Notes: a model not told the origin generated them from the letters alone. 64,000 nucleotides of DNA from Heterohyrax brucei (GCA_028571685.1 CM053156.1:85315049-85379048); one strand, 5' to 3'. Counted from the stretch's first letter, positions 47,785-60,619 are shown. A program made the numbers and translations.

Positions 47785-50400
47785 AGTCTGGTACTGAGAG
47801 TGGTTCTAGAGAAATAAAACTGCTAGGATGATTTTTATAGATTGGTTCTCAAGTCTGGTCACCGTTAAAGATGTAGATGCCTGCTTCCAGTAGTGAAGAC
47901 GGCACTACTAATCCATTTGAGGTGGCAATTCAAAGAAGCAAACTATCTCCACCAGTAGATCATGTATTGGTGAAAGGCAAGGCTCTAGGTTATATGATAC
48001 CTAGATTATATGGGTTAACCCAGGCTCTGGGTTACATGATACCCTCATGGCTTATATGATACCTTCCACAATTTTGTCATAACCAGAAGTCTGAGGAAGC
48101 TGGTTGGCTGGTCCTACTCTCGGTAGACAAACTGATGGAAAAAAAATGCACTCAGGGCTTCAGCCTCCGCGCTCCAAGTGCCACATAAATGACCTCAAAG
48201 CTTCCACTTGGGCTTTGAAATAAAGCCTTACTTCTTGTAGTAAGACAGCTAATAGGGCCAAAAGCCAAACCAAGACTTACTGCAGGAATAGCCAAATTAC
48301 AACACCAGCTCAACTGCCAACCTGGAGAGGTTTCTGAAGTTAGGGCACTCATTGGGAAGAAATGGAACCTTGAAATTTGGGGTGCGGACACACGGACTGG
48401 AGAAAATGAGCCCTTAAATTCCACTGAATCCTTCTGCCACAGAACCACTCCCATCTGAAGAGATTACTTCAAGTCCGTCTGCTAAAGCACCCTGCCCAGA
48501 AAAACCCATTAGCCCCACCACTCCCATTTAATGAGCTTAGCCCTAGCCAGCTGCCTCCAGAGCCCTTGCGTGCGTCATCACCCAGGCAGATGCTTTACAA
48601 TGCTGAACTTCTCAAAACAACTCCACATTACTAATTCTAGCTTCTAGATCTATAATTACACTTAAGTCCCAGGGAGCCCCAAAAGGTGAAGTACTAAGTA
48701 TGACCCAAAAGGAGGTATGCTACACTCCAACAGAACTATTTTCTAACACGTACAAACAGAAACCTGGAGACTGTGTGGGAATGACTATTAAGGGTGTATG
48801 ATACTGGTGTAGGTCTAAGCATAGATTCTTTGGGATTTATAAGGAAAAGTATGTGGCCACACCTCTCTGACTGGGCCTAAGAAGTGAAGATATTTGTGTC
48901 TCATAAATTCTCGTCAAAAAGTGACCTCAGCAAAGGATGAGTTTAACAAGCAAGTGGTTAGGATGACGTGTTCTGTGGAACCCACTAATCCTCATTCTTC
49001 AGCTACTCCTGTCATTGCTCAACGGACTCATGAATAAAGTGGCCATGGTGGCAGGGACGGAGGTAACACGTGGACCCAGCACCATGGACTTCTACTCAGC
49101 AAGGCTGACTTGGCGACAGCCACTACTGGGTGCCCAACTGGCCAGCAGCAGAGACCAACAATGAGTCCTCCATCTGGCACTATCCCTCCAGGTGATTAGC
49201 CAGCAACCTGGTGGCAAGTTAATTACACTGGGTCACGTTCGTCATTGAAAATGTAGTGTTTTGTCCTTACTGGAACACACGTTTACTGTGGAAACCATGG
49301 TGGCATAGTGGTTAAGTGCTACATCTGCTAACCAAAAAGTCAGCAGTTCAAATCTTCCAGATGCTCCTTAGAAACTCTATGGGGCAGTTCTACTCCATCC
49401 TATAGGGTTGCTATGAGTCAAAACTGACTCACCGGCAGTGAGTTTGGTTTGCTTTTTGGTGGATATGGATTTGCCTTCTCTGCACACCATGTTTCTGCCA
49501 AAGCTATTATAGTGTACTGACAGAGTGCCTTCTCCACTGTCACAGTATCTCACACAGCACGGCCTCTGATCAAGAGATTCACTTCACAGCAAGTGCACCA
49601 ATGGGGCCATGCTCATGGAATTCATTGGTCTCACCACATCCACCATCACCCTGAAGCAGCTGGCTTGGCAGAATGATGGAATGGCCTTCTAAAGACAAAT
49701 TATGGTGACAGCTATACCTTGCAATACTTTGCAGGGCAATACCTTGCAGGGTTGAGGCACTGTCCTCCAGGAGGCTGAATATGCTCTAAACCAGTGTCCA
49801 GTATATGGTACTGTTTCTCCCATAGCCAGGATTCATGGGTCCAGGAATCAAGGGGTGGAAATGCAAGTGAGTCACTTGCAAGATTTCTTTGTCCCCAAGA
49901 ACTTTTGCTCTATAGGTCTAAAGGTCTTAGTTCCAAAGAGGGGAATGTTCCCACTTGGAAATACATCACTGATTCCACTGAACTGGAAGGTAAAAATGCC
50001 ACCAGGCCACTTTGGGCTCCTTATGCCTCTGGATCAACAGGCAAAAAAGGGAGTTATCATACTGGCTAGTATGAGTAAATTTGATTACCAAGGGGAAATC
50101 AGACTGACAATACATACTGCAGATGAAGAGCACGTTTGGAATACAGAAGATCCCTTAGGGCTTCTCTTAGTACTACCACCTCCTCTAATTAAAGTCAGTG
50201 GAAAACTACAGAAGCCCAATTCCAACAGGACTACTAATAGCCCAGATCCTTCAGGAACAAAGGTCTGGGTTACCCCAACATGCAAAGAGCCATGACTAGC
50301 TAAGGTGCTTTACTAAGGGCAGAGGAAATACTGAACAGATGGTAGGAGAAGGTATCTCTAAATACCAGCTACAGCCTCATGACCAGTTGCAGAAATAAAA
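47785..50400 (+). mobile_element. ERVL-like provirus internal region (decayed)
   Basis: Begins with a primer-binding-site-like tggtactgagagtgg (47,789-47,803). Gag-like remains follow to about 48.8 kb, then pol remains. An integrase-core trace lies near 49.6-49.7 kb. The 146-codon open stretch at 49,855-50,295 sits in the position of the dUTPase region known downstream of integrase in ERVL. A SINE has inserted at 49.29 kb. The 5' LTR is missing. All frames are broken, so it is noncoding. Confidence 0.65.
49289..49460 (+). repeat. AfroSINE-like SINE, full length, in the ERVL remnant
   Basis: ggaaaccatggtggcatagtgg head to gactcaccggcagtgagtttgg tail, with clear A/B-box-like motifs. Confidence 0.9.
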
Positions 50401-50631
50401 ACTATAATCGTATTTCTGTTTTATATGTGTGCATCAGATAGTTTCGTTGTTTTTTTTTTTACATGTGAAATATAAGATGTAAACAAGGCTGGTGTGTTTC
50501 TGGTCATACATGTGTTACTCATATCTTGTTAGAGGCAAGTATGACTTTGTAACTGTGTTTATTCAGAGATTATGTGTGGTTTGGGGAGATGGATACAGAT
50601 GCTGGTTTGACAACAGGGTAAAAGTGATGGT

Positions 50632-51279
50632 TGTTAAGACTGTGGGTCCACGTGAGTGCGCCCTGATTCTCAGTGTTTTGGAAGTTGAATAATGCGATCA
50701 CTCCCATGACGGAATCTGCTGAGTAGTACCAACAGGAGTGGGGCCTGTGGTGGCGGGTCACTGTCCCCTCAGCTTTCATCTCTCCATCTTTTGCCATCTA
50801 CTTCCTCCCTGCTCACCTCACCAAGCTTTTTGGCTTGTTGCAGATCCAGCAGTTGCCTCTTTTGTCTTCTGACCTTCAGTTCTCGGGACCTGGGCTAGCA
50901 GCTTACCTGTTGATCTTAGGATTCTTCTACCTTCACAGCTTGTAAATGAGGGTTCTGATTCCCAACTTGCTGATTTTGGGTTTGCCAGGCCCTGCAGCTA
51001 CATGAACCTGGAGAAACCTTGCAGTCTTGCCTGAAATCTTGGGATCTGTCAAACATCACAGCGTATGAGTAGGAGCTGCGCTCACCAACCTGCTGATCTT
51101 GGGTTCACCAGCTTCCTTAGCTATGTAAACTGGAAGCGGCCTCTATTCTGATCCAGGACTCGGGGTGTTAGAGTCTCTGTAATTGTACAAGGTGTTTCCC
51201 TGATACAAATCTTCTCCTCCTCCCCCACACCTTGTATGCTTTACTGGTTTGGCTTCTCTAGAGTACCCAGCCTAAGACA
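50632..51279 (+). mobile_element. ERVL/MLT2-like 3' LTR
   Basis: tgttaagactgtgggtcc start, cacagcttgtaaatgaggg middle, and the family end ggtttggcttctctagag..cccagcctaagaca. Its position after the ERVL internal region makes it that provirus's 3' LTR. Confidence 0.7.
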
Positions 51280-51364
51280 AAATAAGAACAGCAGAACGTG
51301 CATGACTAATTAAGCTCCCATATCTAATCCTATACATATTATACATAGCAATTTATGCAATGTC

Positions 51365-51900
51365 TAGTCCTTCTGTAAATGGGAGCTTTGATTTCTAACT
51401 TTCACACTGGACCAGGGAATCAAATATCACAGGGACTGTAAGCTTAGCATTTGACACAGAACAACTACTTAATAAATGACAGCAACTATAATTTTTGTTT
51501 TCACAGCAGCTGGCACAGTTCTGGGTATCCACCTGCCAGGAAGCTATGCCGCTGGGACAAAAATGGTGAGAACTATAATCTAGCAACACTTACTACACTC
51601 TTGACACACATCAGAGGCAATTCCAGGTCTTGTGACAAACTGAAGCACAGAGAAGTTCTGTATCTTGCTCAGGGTGACAACGCAAAGTGCCTAGATTTGA
51701 ACTTTAGGTGTAGGGTGCCACATTTTTTTGCCAGGTAGGACAGTGATAATGTCAGCAGTGATTGGTCCCGGGGAGGGGTAGGGGAGGTGCAACAGCTCTC
51801 AAAAGGAAGCCACACACAGGGTTGAAAGAACGTAGATGGAACAAGATTAGCCACGAATTAATAAATGCTGAATCTGTTAATGTGTTCACTGATTTCAGGA
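51365..51900. repeat. Segmental duplication block 2b, right copy
   Basis: Matches 3,420-3,945. Shared landmarks are the gatttctaactttc start, the cagcagctggcacag MIR-like part (about 51,440-51,700) and gttcactgatttca at the right end. Confidence 0.8.
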
Positions 51901-52668
51901 TTACTTTTAAAATTTTCCCTAATAAAAAATTACAAATGAAAGACTCCACCAGTGCCAGCAGCCATCTGGATAGCCAGGAAACAGCCTTCCGAGGTTCCCA
52001 CCCTACCTAATCCCTCTACAGCCACAAATCAGAGGTGGCTTGCTGAGCCCCAACTCTCCGGGCAGCAACAGACAGGAGGACAAAAAAATCAGCTAAATGG
52101 CCACCCACCCTACAACTAGAGCACAGAGATCTTGTCACAAAGTAGAGAGGATCCCTGCCACCTAACACACTCTGGGAGAGCTGGTACCCTGAGAGAAGTC
52201 GCCCTGTCCTCCACTCGGAATACAACTGCCCAGATGCAGGGCCCCCCGATGGAGCAGGGCCCCCCGATGGGGCAGCTCCCATCAGCCCCACCACTGCAGA
52301 ACGTTTCACTGTCGGTCTCAGGCCAAAATCTCCATTTACTAAAAGCACCACGGACTCCAAAACCTCATCATAATCTCCCACGATAACCCAGGGATATCAG
52401 CGCAGCATCAAGCTGTCCTCCAATCACCTGCCACCCCTGCAACACACCGAGGCAGCGCGGCTCTTCAGACGCTCCCCACGCCCCCCACTGCCGGCCAAAT
52501 AAGCCCGGGAACGCACCGCCAGAGCAGCGCTCTGTATTCGGGACTGTTTGTTACTGACTGATCCCACCCCTTTCGAAGAGAAATTCGACGTCCAGGTCTC
52601 TCGCGCCAGAGAGGAGAGGTCCGCGCAGCGCCCTGCAAATCAGGGAGTTGGAACTGGGTCGGTCTTAC

Positions 52669-52935
52669 CCAACTTCCTCGCCTGAAACGCACGTCGCGGG
52701 CCGCGCCCCCTTCTCCAAAAATGGAGCATCCGGAGCCTTTGGCGCCGAACCTCCAGGGCGCAGCCCCCTTTCGCCGCCGGGCCCTCTCCCCTGCCCGCCG
52801 AGCTCCACCTCCGGCCCTGACGCTGGGCCCAACCTTTCCTGACCCTCCTCACCGCTCCGAGGAGTCCTCGGGAGTTACGGACCTCGGAGGGCCTCGCTCG
52901 CGCCGCAGTCATCGGCCGCGGACTCCGCCAGAACT
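52669..52935 (-). other. ZNF343: Gene A noncoding first exon
   Basis: The 3' edge is set by a donor GTTGG|GTAAGA (exon ends at 52,669). The same donor occurs at the matching place in gene C (6,974), which supports it. The 5' edge is a guess, placed at the ZNF143-type promoter motif; the true start is probably within about 50 bases. The sequence is GC-rich, with many CpGs and no conserved open frame, as expected for the 5'-UTR exon of a KRAB zinc-finger gene. Confidence 0.6.
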
Positions 52936-53035
52936 ACAACTCCCAGAATCCTCTCAGCGCGCGGCTCCCATTTGCCGTCACAGAGCGGCTTCTGGGCCAC
53001 GCGGGTCAGGTACCCGGACAACAGCCATTGGGGGA
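52880..53035 (-). promoter_or_regulatory. Gene A CpG-island core promoter
   Basis: This is the densest part of a CpG island covering about 52.46-53.26 kb. It holds a ZNF143/SBS-like element, ACTACAACTCCCAGAATCC, at 52,933-52,951, and an inverted CCAAT box (CCATTGG) at 53,025-53,031. The upstream CCAAT box of the gene C copy is damaged here (CCATTTG at 52,968). No TATA box is visible. ZNF143 elements are common in housekeeping and bidirectional CpG promoters, so constitutive transcription is likely. Confidence 0.65.
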
Positions 53036-53975
53036 CACCCTATCCGGTCTCTTCTTAAAATATCCCTTCTTAAAACCCTAGTGGTATCCAGTGAAGTCTT
53101 TGTCTCCCGCCTCAAAAGTTACACTGGAGATAAGCCTACGCGCCGACTTTCGTGGGCCACTTCCGGGCCCCGCCCCCCGGCGGCGGAGGTTACCATAAAG
53201 GCGCTTCCGGTGGGCGTTCATAGCCCTCGCGGGGGCACTGAGTGCAAGGATGAGTGTAGACTCTCTTCTGCTAAAGCAGCGATGAGTTTCCTGGTCTTTG
53301 ACCCCGTAAACAAACCCCCACCGTCCGTGAGCATCTCCTGGGCCTGGCCCCGTGCTGTCCCCGCATCTCTGTGGTCAGTCATGTTTTCCCAACGGGAAAC
53401 AGACTGGGAGAGCAAAGCAGACTCCCCGTAAAGCCTCAGTGGAGCCCTTCGACGGTCAAGCTCAGTGCTTTCCTTAATTAAGTCCTTTTTCTCTTGTCCA
53501 AGTTCTCAGCGTTGTAGCAAACTCTCACCCTGCTTGTGGACAGTGGAAGATCCACAGGTTGAAGCTCGACTCCCTGACTTTTTCCCCCAGGAACATTATG
53601 GAATCACCAGTATATTATTAACATCACAAATGGGCAAAACCATTGGAAGTTTCACCGTACACCGACTTGGCTAGAAACTGTGATTCTGCATTTTCAGTTG
53701 TCTTTCTGAAAATCATTGGTATAGGTTTCACTGGTGAAAGTTAGGTGGGTCTTCCTTGGTCCAACAAACCTTACTATTCACTAAATGCTAATGGTAAAAG
53801 ATAAAGAGTACAAAGTATGTGGGTCTTTGGTGCCGTATTTATATAAAAAGTTCACCAAAAGATGTTTTCAAAGATTGTACTAGCCCAGTTGATGTGTCCT
53901 TGAGTCTTCGTGAGTCCATCTGCAGCAGGGTCACATTCTCTGCCCAAGGACAAGGTCCAGTATTGTCTCCTAAGT

Positions 53976-54214
53976 CAGTTGTAAGGGTAAATAAAAATTA
54001 AACTGACTTTTCTCTGGGAAAGACACCTTCTCTTCCACAGTTTCAAGAAACTATCTACTGTGTTATTACATTTACAGAACATTCTCAAAGAGACGAAATG
54101 AAAGGGATTGAGATCTGTGCTGCCAAAGAGGGTGGCCACACATTTCTGCAAAGGGATTTACAAGGAAAGCTTTTTCAGCTGGTGGAAACTTTCCTTATGC
54201 TGATTGTGCTCCAG
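53976..54214. other. Upstream of the gene A promoter, no recognised feature
   Basis: Short unique sequence between the duplication block and an L1 fragment. Confidence 0.5.
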
Positions 54215-54780
54215 GTTAAAATGAATGAAGGTGAAACCCCCAACTGAAATCATATGCAAATATCAATTGAAAATGAACCTCAGACCTAAGTCAAAGTACT
54301 GAAACAGCAAAACTCTTGGAAGAAAATACATGGATTAAACTTTGTGAGGTAGATTACCCAGTGGATTGCTAAGTGACACCAAAGTATAAGCAACAAAAGA
54401 AAACAGATAAACTAGACTTCATCAAATAATTTGTTCTTCAAAGGACGCCATCCAGAACCTGAAAAGAAAATCCACAGAATACAAGAAAGTATTTGAAAAC
54501 CATATATCTGATAAGGGACTTGTATCTAGACTATATAAAGAAGTCTTAAAATTCAACATTAAAAAGTTAATATCCCAATTTTAAAATATAAGCAAAGAAT
54601 TTGAATAGACGTTTCTCCAAAGAAAAGAAACAACCAGTAAAGATGTGAAAAAAAAAAAACCCACTCAAATCACAATGAGATACCACTTCACACCTACTAG
54701 AGCAGATTTATTTAAAAAGATAAACAATAACAACTGTTTAGAAATCTCATGCATTGCTCATGGGAATAGAAAATGGTGCA

Positions 54781-55529
54781 GCTGGGACAGAGAAGTCAAG
54801 GGTCAGCCTACCCACGCCTTGGAACATGCTGCCTTGATGAGTAACTTATTTTATCACCCACACAGGGACAAGCTGCTTAAATTATCCCTAACATTGTTTT
54901 TCGGAAAAGCCAATTTAGACCAAATTCAGAGTCACATGCAGACTAGTCAGAGGTGACTACCATGTCCTTCCAGTAAGGGCACCTGTGAGCTATAACCAGA
55001 CCTACAGACTCAAACCAGGGTAACCAACAACTGTGCAGGTGTGACACCCCTAATAAGTCCTCCTATGATTCCTAGACCCTGGTGGCTGTAGTGATTAAGT
55101 GCTATGGCTGCTAACCAAAAGGTTGGTGGTTCAAATCCACCAGATGCTCCTTAGCAACTCTATGGGGCAGTTCTACTGTGTCCTATAGGGTCGCTATAAG
55201 TCGGGTTACCAGTTCTAGAAGCCCACCTTGCAGAAACACCCTGAAGTGTGCTTGAGCATGTATGTCATTGCCCTAGCCCCACCCCCAGCCCCATAAGGAA
55301 AAAAAATGACATCCTTCCTGCTTAAAATCCTTTAGAACCCTCAACAAAGCCTTTTTCAGGGAGATGAGAGTATGCATTCTGTTGGCCCTCGTTGTCTCCA
55401 CCTGCAAACTCTTTTCTAAGAAATTTTTGCTGGTGTGGAAAACTAAACTCTCTCCTGATTATTCTCACTCAGTAGAGAACAAGAACCATGTTTGTGAGTC
55501 AGAATGCCCAACACTGTTTGCAGGAAAGC
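54781..55529 (+). mobile_element. Probable class I solo LTR inside the L1
   Basis: About 750 bp including a SINE. gcagctg occurs at both edges (54,777 and 55,528). The interior has LTR-like features (C-rich stretch, ataaggaaaa, a ctcttttctaagaaat region). No family name is certain. Confidence 0.45.
55077..55205 (+). repeat. AfroSINE-like SINE
   Basis: ccctggtggctgtagtgattaag head and cctatagggtcgctataagtcg tail, one of the best-preserved copies. Confidence 0.92.
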
Positions 55530-55624
55530 AGCTGCTATGGAAAACATTTCAGAGGTTCCTCAGTAATTATATAACCCAGCAAGTCTACTCCTAGATATAT
55601 GCACAAGAGAATTGAAAACACAAT

Positions 55625-56060
55625 TTAGTCAGCTGAAGAGTGTTCCCACAAATTTCATGTCCACCAAGAACCCCAGAATGTGACCTTAATTAAAATTAGG
55701 GTCATTGTATATAGTACAGCACAGGCTCTCAAGATCAAATCATATTGAATGTAGGGTACTAGCTAAATCCAGTGACTGATGTCCTTATAAGAAGAGGACA
55801 AGACACAAGCAACAACACAGAGGAGGCCGTGTGAAGACACACGCAGAGTTTCGAGTTATGTTGGCAGAAACCAACCATCTTCTGGTGCTACCAGAAGCTA
55901 GAAGTCAAGGATTCTCCCCTAGAGATTTCCCTGGAGCACATCCCTATGAACACTTTGATTTCTAGACTCCAAAAGTATGACTGAATTTGTTTTCCATTGT
56001 TTTAAGTCACCCAGTTTGTAGTGCTCTGTTGTGGCAGCACACGGAAATGAATACAAAGAT
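55625..56060 (+). mobile_element. Ancient MaLR-like LTR
   Basis: aatgtgaccttaattaaaattagg, gatgtccttataagaagagg and a tgttgtggcagcac end, recognisable MLT1-type landmarks. Confidence 0.55.
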
Positions 56061-56429
56061 TGTCCACAGAAACCCTTGTTTGGAAAAGGTGTCTATCCCT
56101 TTCGGCAACAGAGGAAACTCAATTTAATTTTTAGTTGCCCTTATAATTGACTTACGAGAGAATGTCAGAACCATTACTTCCTGCCCATGAGCAGAGAATG
56201 TGACCCGGCTGGTGGCGGACTCATAAGGACACATCAGCTGGGTCCTAAAGTATAAAGACAATAGCTAGACGATCTTGGAAATAAAGGGTCATCCAATCTT
56301 TGAACTTGAATAAAACGAGTAGTGTAAATGATACAGTTTTAATGGTTTTATTATTTTTAAGTACATTTAATGGCATTATGGGTGGAAAAGAACTTTGGGT
56401 AAATGGCCACTGTGGCACCTTCTAAATGA

Positions 56430-56960
56430 GGCCCCAAATAATCAGTTATCACAGCCCACTATCTTTCACCACTAACAGTCACAGCCTCTCTTTCATCTTG
56501 GGAAAAATAAGGGCCAATGACTCCACCAGTCCAAAATCCACACCAAATGGTAACTTTCTAGGGATGAAGTGGACGTTCTTGAATCTCCATTGGATTAACA
56601 AACAAAACCATTCATCCAAAACTGGGCCTCATTGCTGAAGATGACTTTTCACTTCAGCCGAAAGCAGGGTCAACTTCCAATTGCTCCAGAGCCCAGTCAG
56701 CAAATGTGCAATGCAGTGTATGGTCACTGGACTTCAGTTCTTGAAACAATTTTCTCAGGGTAAAGCTTCAAGTCCAGATGGAAAATCTGCCACACTGTGG
56801 TTGAAGGAAGGCCCAGTTCTTGTGCTCAGGGAGAAACTGACTGGGGTGGATTCTCATGTACACTCTGACCAATGGTGGTGATGTCTTCATTGGCATGTGC
56901 AGTTTGTTGACACACAGGCACTGTCTCACAACAACAGACCCAGTTGTTTCAAATTTTTTG
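56430..56960 (-). mobile_element. Tc1/mariner-superfamily transposase fossil
   Basis: On the minus strand a stop-riddled frame includes KVIFSNEAQFWMNGFV near 56.6 kb, similar to the SDEAHF-x-L-x-GYVN catalytic region of Tc1/mariner-type transposases. No termini identified. Confidence 0.5.
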
Positions 56961-57189
56961 ATTAAATATCAAATGGCTCTCTCAGTGGGATGATTATATG
57001 CATGGTAAATTTCACTTAATGCCAGAACATTTGGTGAACAGAATACCCATTTTGATAATACACTTTGATAATTTCTACATATTACAGAATTGTGTAAATT
57101 TCATGGCTATTTGTTAAGACTAACCCAAAAAAGGCGATAAATATAGCTGCTACAGTGTCACAAATACCGCTACTGTGAGCTGGCAAAAA

Positions 57190-58640
57190 TAGGACATCCT
57201 TATTGGAAGACCCTTTCCAGTGAGATGACATCTCACCCCAACAGGACTGGCATTAATCCATAAAACACAAAATAATAAATATTGGAGAAGTTGTGGACAG
57301 ACAGGAACACTCACATACTGCTGGCAGGAGTGTGAAATGGTACAACTGTTTTGGAAATTCATTTAGTGTGTTCTTAAAAAGCTATAAATAGAAATATCAT
57401 ATGATCCAGCAATCCTACTTCTTGAAACATATCCTACAGAAATAAGGCTGTCACATGAATAGATACATACACATCCAAGTTTATTGCAGCACTGTCTGCA
57501 GCAGCAAAAAGACTGAATCAACCTAGATGCCCATCAACAGATGAATGGATAAACAAGCTTTGGTATATTCACACAATGGAATGCTATGCAATGGTTAAGA
57601 ACAATGATGATCTCGGGAAACATAACACAGAGGAATCTGTACGCTGAAATTAGTTGCAAAGGACAAATACTGTATGAGACCATTGTTATAAGGACTAAAG
57701 AAAAGGATTAAACACAGAAGAAAACAGTCTTCGATGGTTGTAAAGGGGGAAAGAGGGAAACAGGTTTTCACTGATTAGACGGTACACAGGAATTGGGTTA
57801 GGTGAAGGAAGGGACAGCATGCAGTAGATGGGAGGTCAGCACAACTAGACTAAACCGAAAGCTAAGACCCAAAAAACCCACTGCCATTGAGTCAGCTCTG
57901 ACTCAAGCTAAGAGGTTTCCTAAATATAACCCAATACTTCGAAGTGCAAAGTAGTAGAGGCAAGGGTCTGGGATCATGGTTTTAGGGGATGGCTAGATCA
58001 ATTTTTAAGAAAATGTTCTGCATCTGACTTTGGTGAGTGCTCTGTTGGGTCTTAAAACCTAGCAAGCAGCCATCCAAGTGGCATTAATTCGTCCCGACCT
58101 ACATGGAGCAAAGGAGAATAAAAGACATTAGGAAAATATGAGCTCCAAATACAGAAAGGGCTATATAATTCAGAAGAACCAGTGACTACCCTGACGGGGA
58201 CACAACCTTGTGACCCTGGCAGCGGGAGAAAAATGAGTGTGCAGAACTTCATCTCCACTGAGAAGACTAGACTTCCTGGTCTGACAACTGAAGGCAGGGC
58301 CCCCAGACTCTGTTACCCGGAACTGAAACCATTCCCAAAGTCAACTCTTCAGACAAAGATTGGACTGGACTATAAGATATAAAATGATATTGTGAAGTGT
58401 GCTTCTTGGCTTATGCAGATACGTGAGACTAACTGAGCAGTTCCTGTCCAAAGGCAAGATGAGAAGGCAGAGAGTGACAGGAGCTGGGTTGAATGGACAT
58501 GGGAAGTACATGGTGGAAAGCAGGAGCGCACTGCCACGGTGTGGGGATATCAGCTACAGTTATATAGTAATGTGTGTGTAAACTTTTGTGTGACAAAGCG
58601 AGATCATAAACTTTCACTTAAAACAACATTTTTAAAAAGA
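57190..58640 (+). mobile_element. L1 3' end (older subfamily)
   Basis: ORF2 end (cagatgaatggataaacaagc, caatggaatgctatgcaatgg) then a diverged 3' UTR to an A-rich end near 58.63 kb. A SINE tail fragment sits at about 57,870-57,910. Confidence 0.8.
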
Positions 58641-58644
58641 AATT

Positions 58645-60400
58645 TTAGGTAAGGGTTTACAGGTCTATTTGAATTTTAATGGGTTCAGAAGATAGTAGCA
58701 GCCAATCAACATCAGCAGAAGTAGTAGCCCATAAACTTTCAGACACTGCAGAAAGGCAGTTCATACTATTGGATCAATCAGGGGAATGACCTTGTGGTTG
58801 TAAGCTGTGTAGTGTGAAAAGCAATAGGCTTCTTCACTTACAGTATTTTCTATCATGGAATCTATCTATTGATTGGCTTAAGGTAAATCTAATAGTATTG
58901 CTCTTGTTCCTGAGAAATTTATTTGGCATTTCCATTTGGGTAACATTATCTCTTCCCAATAAGTTTAGTGGAGTATGAGACTAAAGATGGGTGCATGTCT
59001 TGTAGGGGACCTACAGACAGAAAATGCTGGAAATAATTTAAAATTTATTCTTGAGTAGTAATCCCCATGACTGTTGAAGTTTATTACTCTAAAACAAGGG
59101 CTTTTGTAAATTTGTGAGACTTACTACAGATAACACTTGTGTCACCTATAAAATTTACATGTTTTTCCTTTTATTTGAATAGTTTATCCCTGAGATTTTA
59201 CTGCTACCATAGGAAAGCCTCATTTGCCCTCAGAGCCTCTTCATGGTATCTCTTTCTGGGACACATCTGGTGTTAGGTTGCTCAGATTATTTTAAACATT
59301 TCTTTTTAGAACAGCCTGGCTTTTTACAGTAGTAACAAACATGGGGCAAGTTATAGGGCCTGGTCTTAGCCCTATGTGTGGTGGAGCTGTTTTGCGTGAG
59401 GAAGTATCTTAAGTCTGGGTCTTCAGCTGCTGAAATTTCAGGGATGTAAGTTGATTTTGTTTAGCTTAAGTCTCAGTTCAGCTTCCCTAGCCTGCCGTTT
59501 ACAAGTCTGAGACAGCTTACAGGCTACAGGGTCTAACTGGGATGTGTTTTCATTTTCCCAGTCTAGTTTGTGGCATTCGGCTAACTCAGTGAGCTCTGGA
59601 TGGGGGCCACGGACAAAAAAGAAATGAAAGCAATACAAAATCCAGACTCTTCCAGATTTAAATAAGAATGTTTAGTTGAAAAGTTCCTGTAATCATAAAC
59701 GTTCGTGACAATACTTCTGGTGTGTGCTACTATTTCCGTGGATAGGGATTGTGTAGGAGTTTTCCACTGAACCTTTTCCATCACCCTTTGAGTGTCACCA
59801 GGCCCTATCACTGAATTTACTAAATTACATAAGTCTACAGGACCAGCTTCATAGGTATCAGCCAAAATTCAAAATCTTAACTGAATTTCTGAGGATCTTC
59901 ATAACAGTTAGGAAAATCCTTAACATCAGAGTGAAGTTCCACTTCTGATCAAGGGGGCTAAAGTAACTTGTAGTGACATCTGACTTTTCAAGATATTTTA
60001 ACAGGCATTTCAAACATGGGTTTTAGTCCTTCTAGAGTTTTCTTGAGATAACACGCATGTTCAGTAAGGGAGTATGTGGAGTAAGTGGGTGAAGAGTGAT
60101 ACAGGGGATTAGCTTCTGGAGGATCAGAAGAAAAGACAGGGGCTCTTGGTGTCAGAAGCTGAGGTTGGACTGCCAGTGTGAAGGACTTCAGCATGAGAAA
60201 GGAAGACATTTTGGGAGAGTGAGCCACTTTCAGACTGAGAGTCACTTTGGGAAAGGGAGCCTTCTTAACAAAGGGAGTCACTTTGGGAAAATGGAGAATA
60301 TATAGGTTACTGCCAGGTAGACAGTCATCAAGGTTACAGAGCTCTGACACTGTCCAGTCTTTCATTTGTTTTGCTTGTTTTGAAAGAGCCTCCTGCAAGG
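58645..60400 (-). mobile_element. Retroviral gag remnant (reverse)
   Basis: Minus-strand open stretches at 59,988-60,398, 59,581-59,865 and 59,438-59,638 lie in order and resemble matrix, capsid and post-capsid parts of a class I gag. A Cys-rich CYYCKKPGC trace, like a zinc knuckle lacking its His, lies near 59.32 kb. Frames are separated by stops and shifts, so it is noncoding. Its LTRs were not identified. Confidence 0.6.
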
Positions 60401-60619
60401 ATGTGAATTTATCATTATGGTTTCTTTTGGAAGCTTCGCAATACCAATTACAAAATGGTTCCCCTTGCTTTAGTTTTATTCATAAGCACTTAGCCTCTGA
60501 TATGCCATGCAGAAAGTTCAACATAGTTAACTCAAGGTCCACAATGGCCATTGGTCTTGTAAATTTTCCTCCATAAACACATGCCATTTACTTAAATACA
60601 AGACTGAACTGGGGCTGTA

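Larger units (their letters stand above)
51995..53975. repeat. Segmental duplication block 3, right copy (includes promoter)
   Basis: Partner of 6,380-8,365. A short C-rich tandem (gatggagcagggccccccgat type, about 52,235-52,275) is unique to this copy. Confidence 0.85.
54215..55622 (+). mobile_element. Old L1 ORF2-end fragment, split by an insertion
   Basis: 54,215-54,780 (aactcttggaagaaaatac, aaatcacaatgagataccac) continues at 55,530-55,622 (gctatggaaaacatttcagagg). The break falls at a gcagct(g) repeat present on both sides. Confidence 0.75.

Noticed and set aside
52721..53431. 236-codon plus-strand open frame in the gene A CpG island
   Set aside because: Pro/Arg/Ser-rich frame typical of CpG islands, no domain, and not maintained in the duplicated island at 7 kb.
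55090..55150. tRNA-gene-like A and B boxes
   Set aside because: They are the promoter boxes of tRNA-derived SINEs; the cloverleaf is not preserved.
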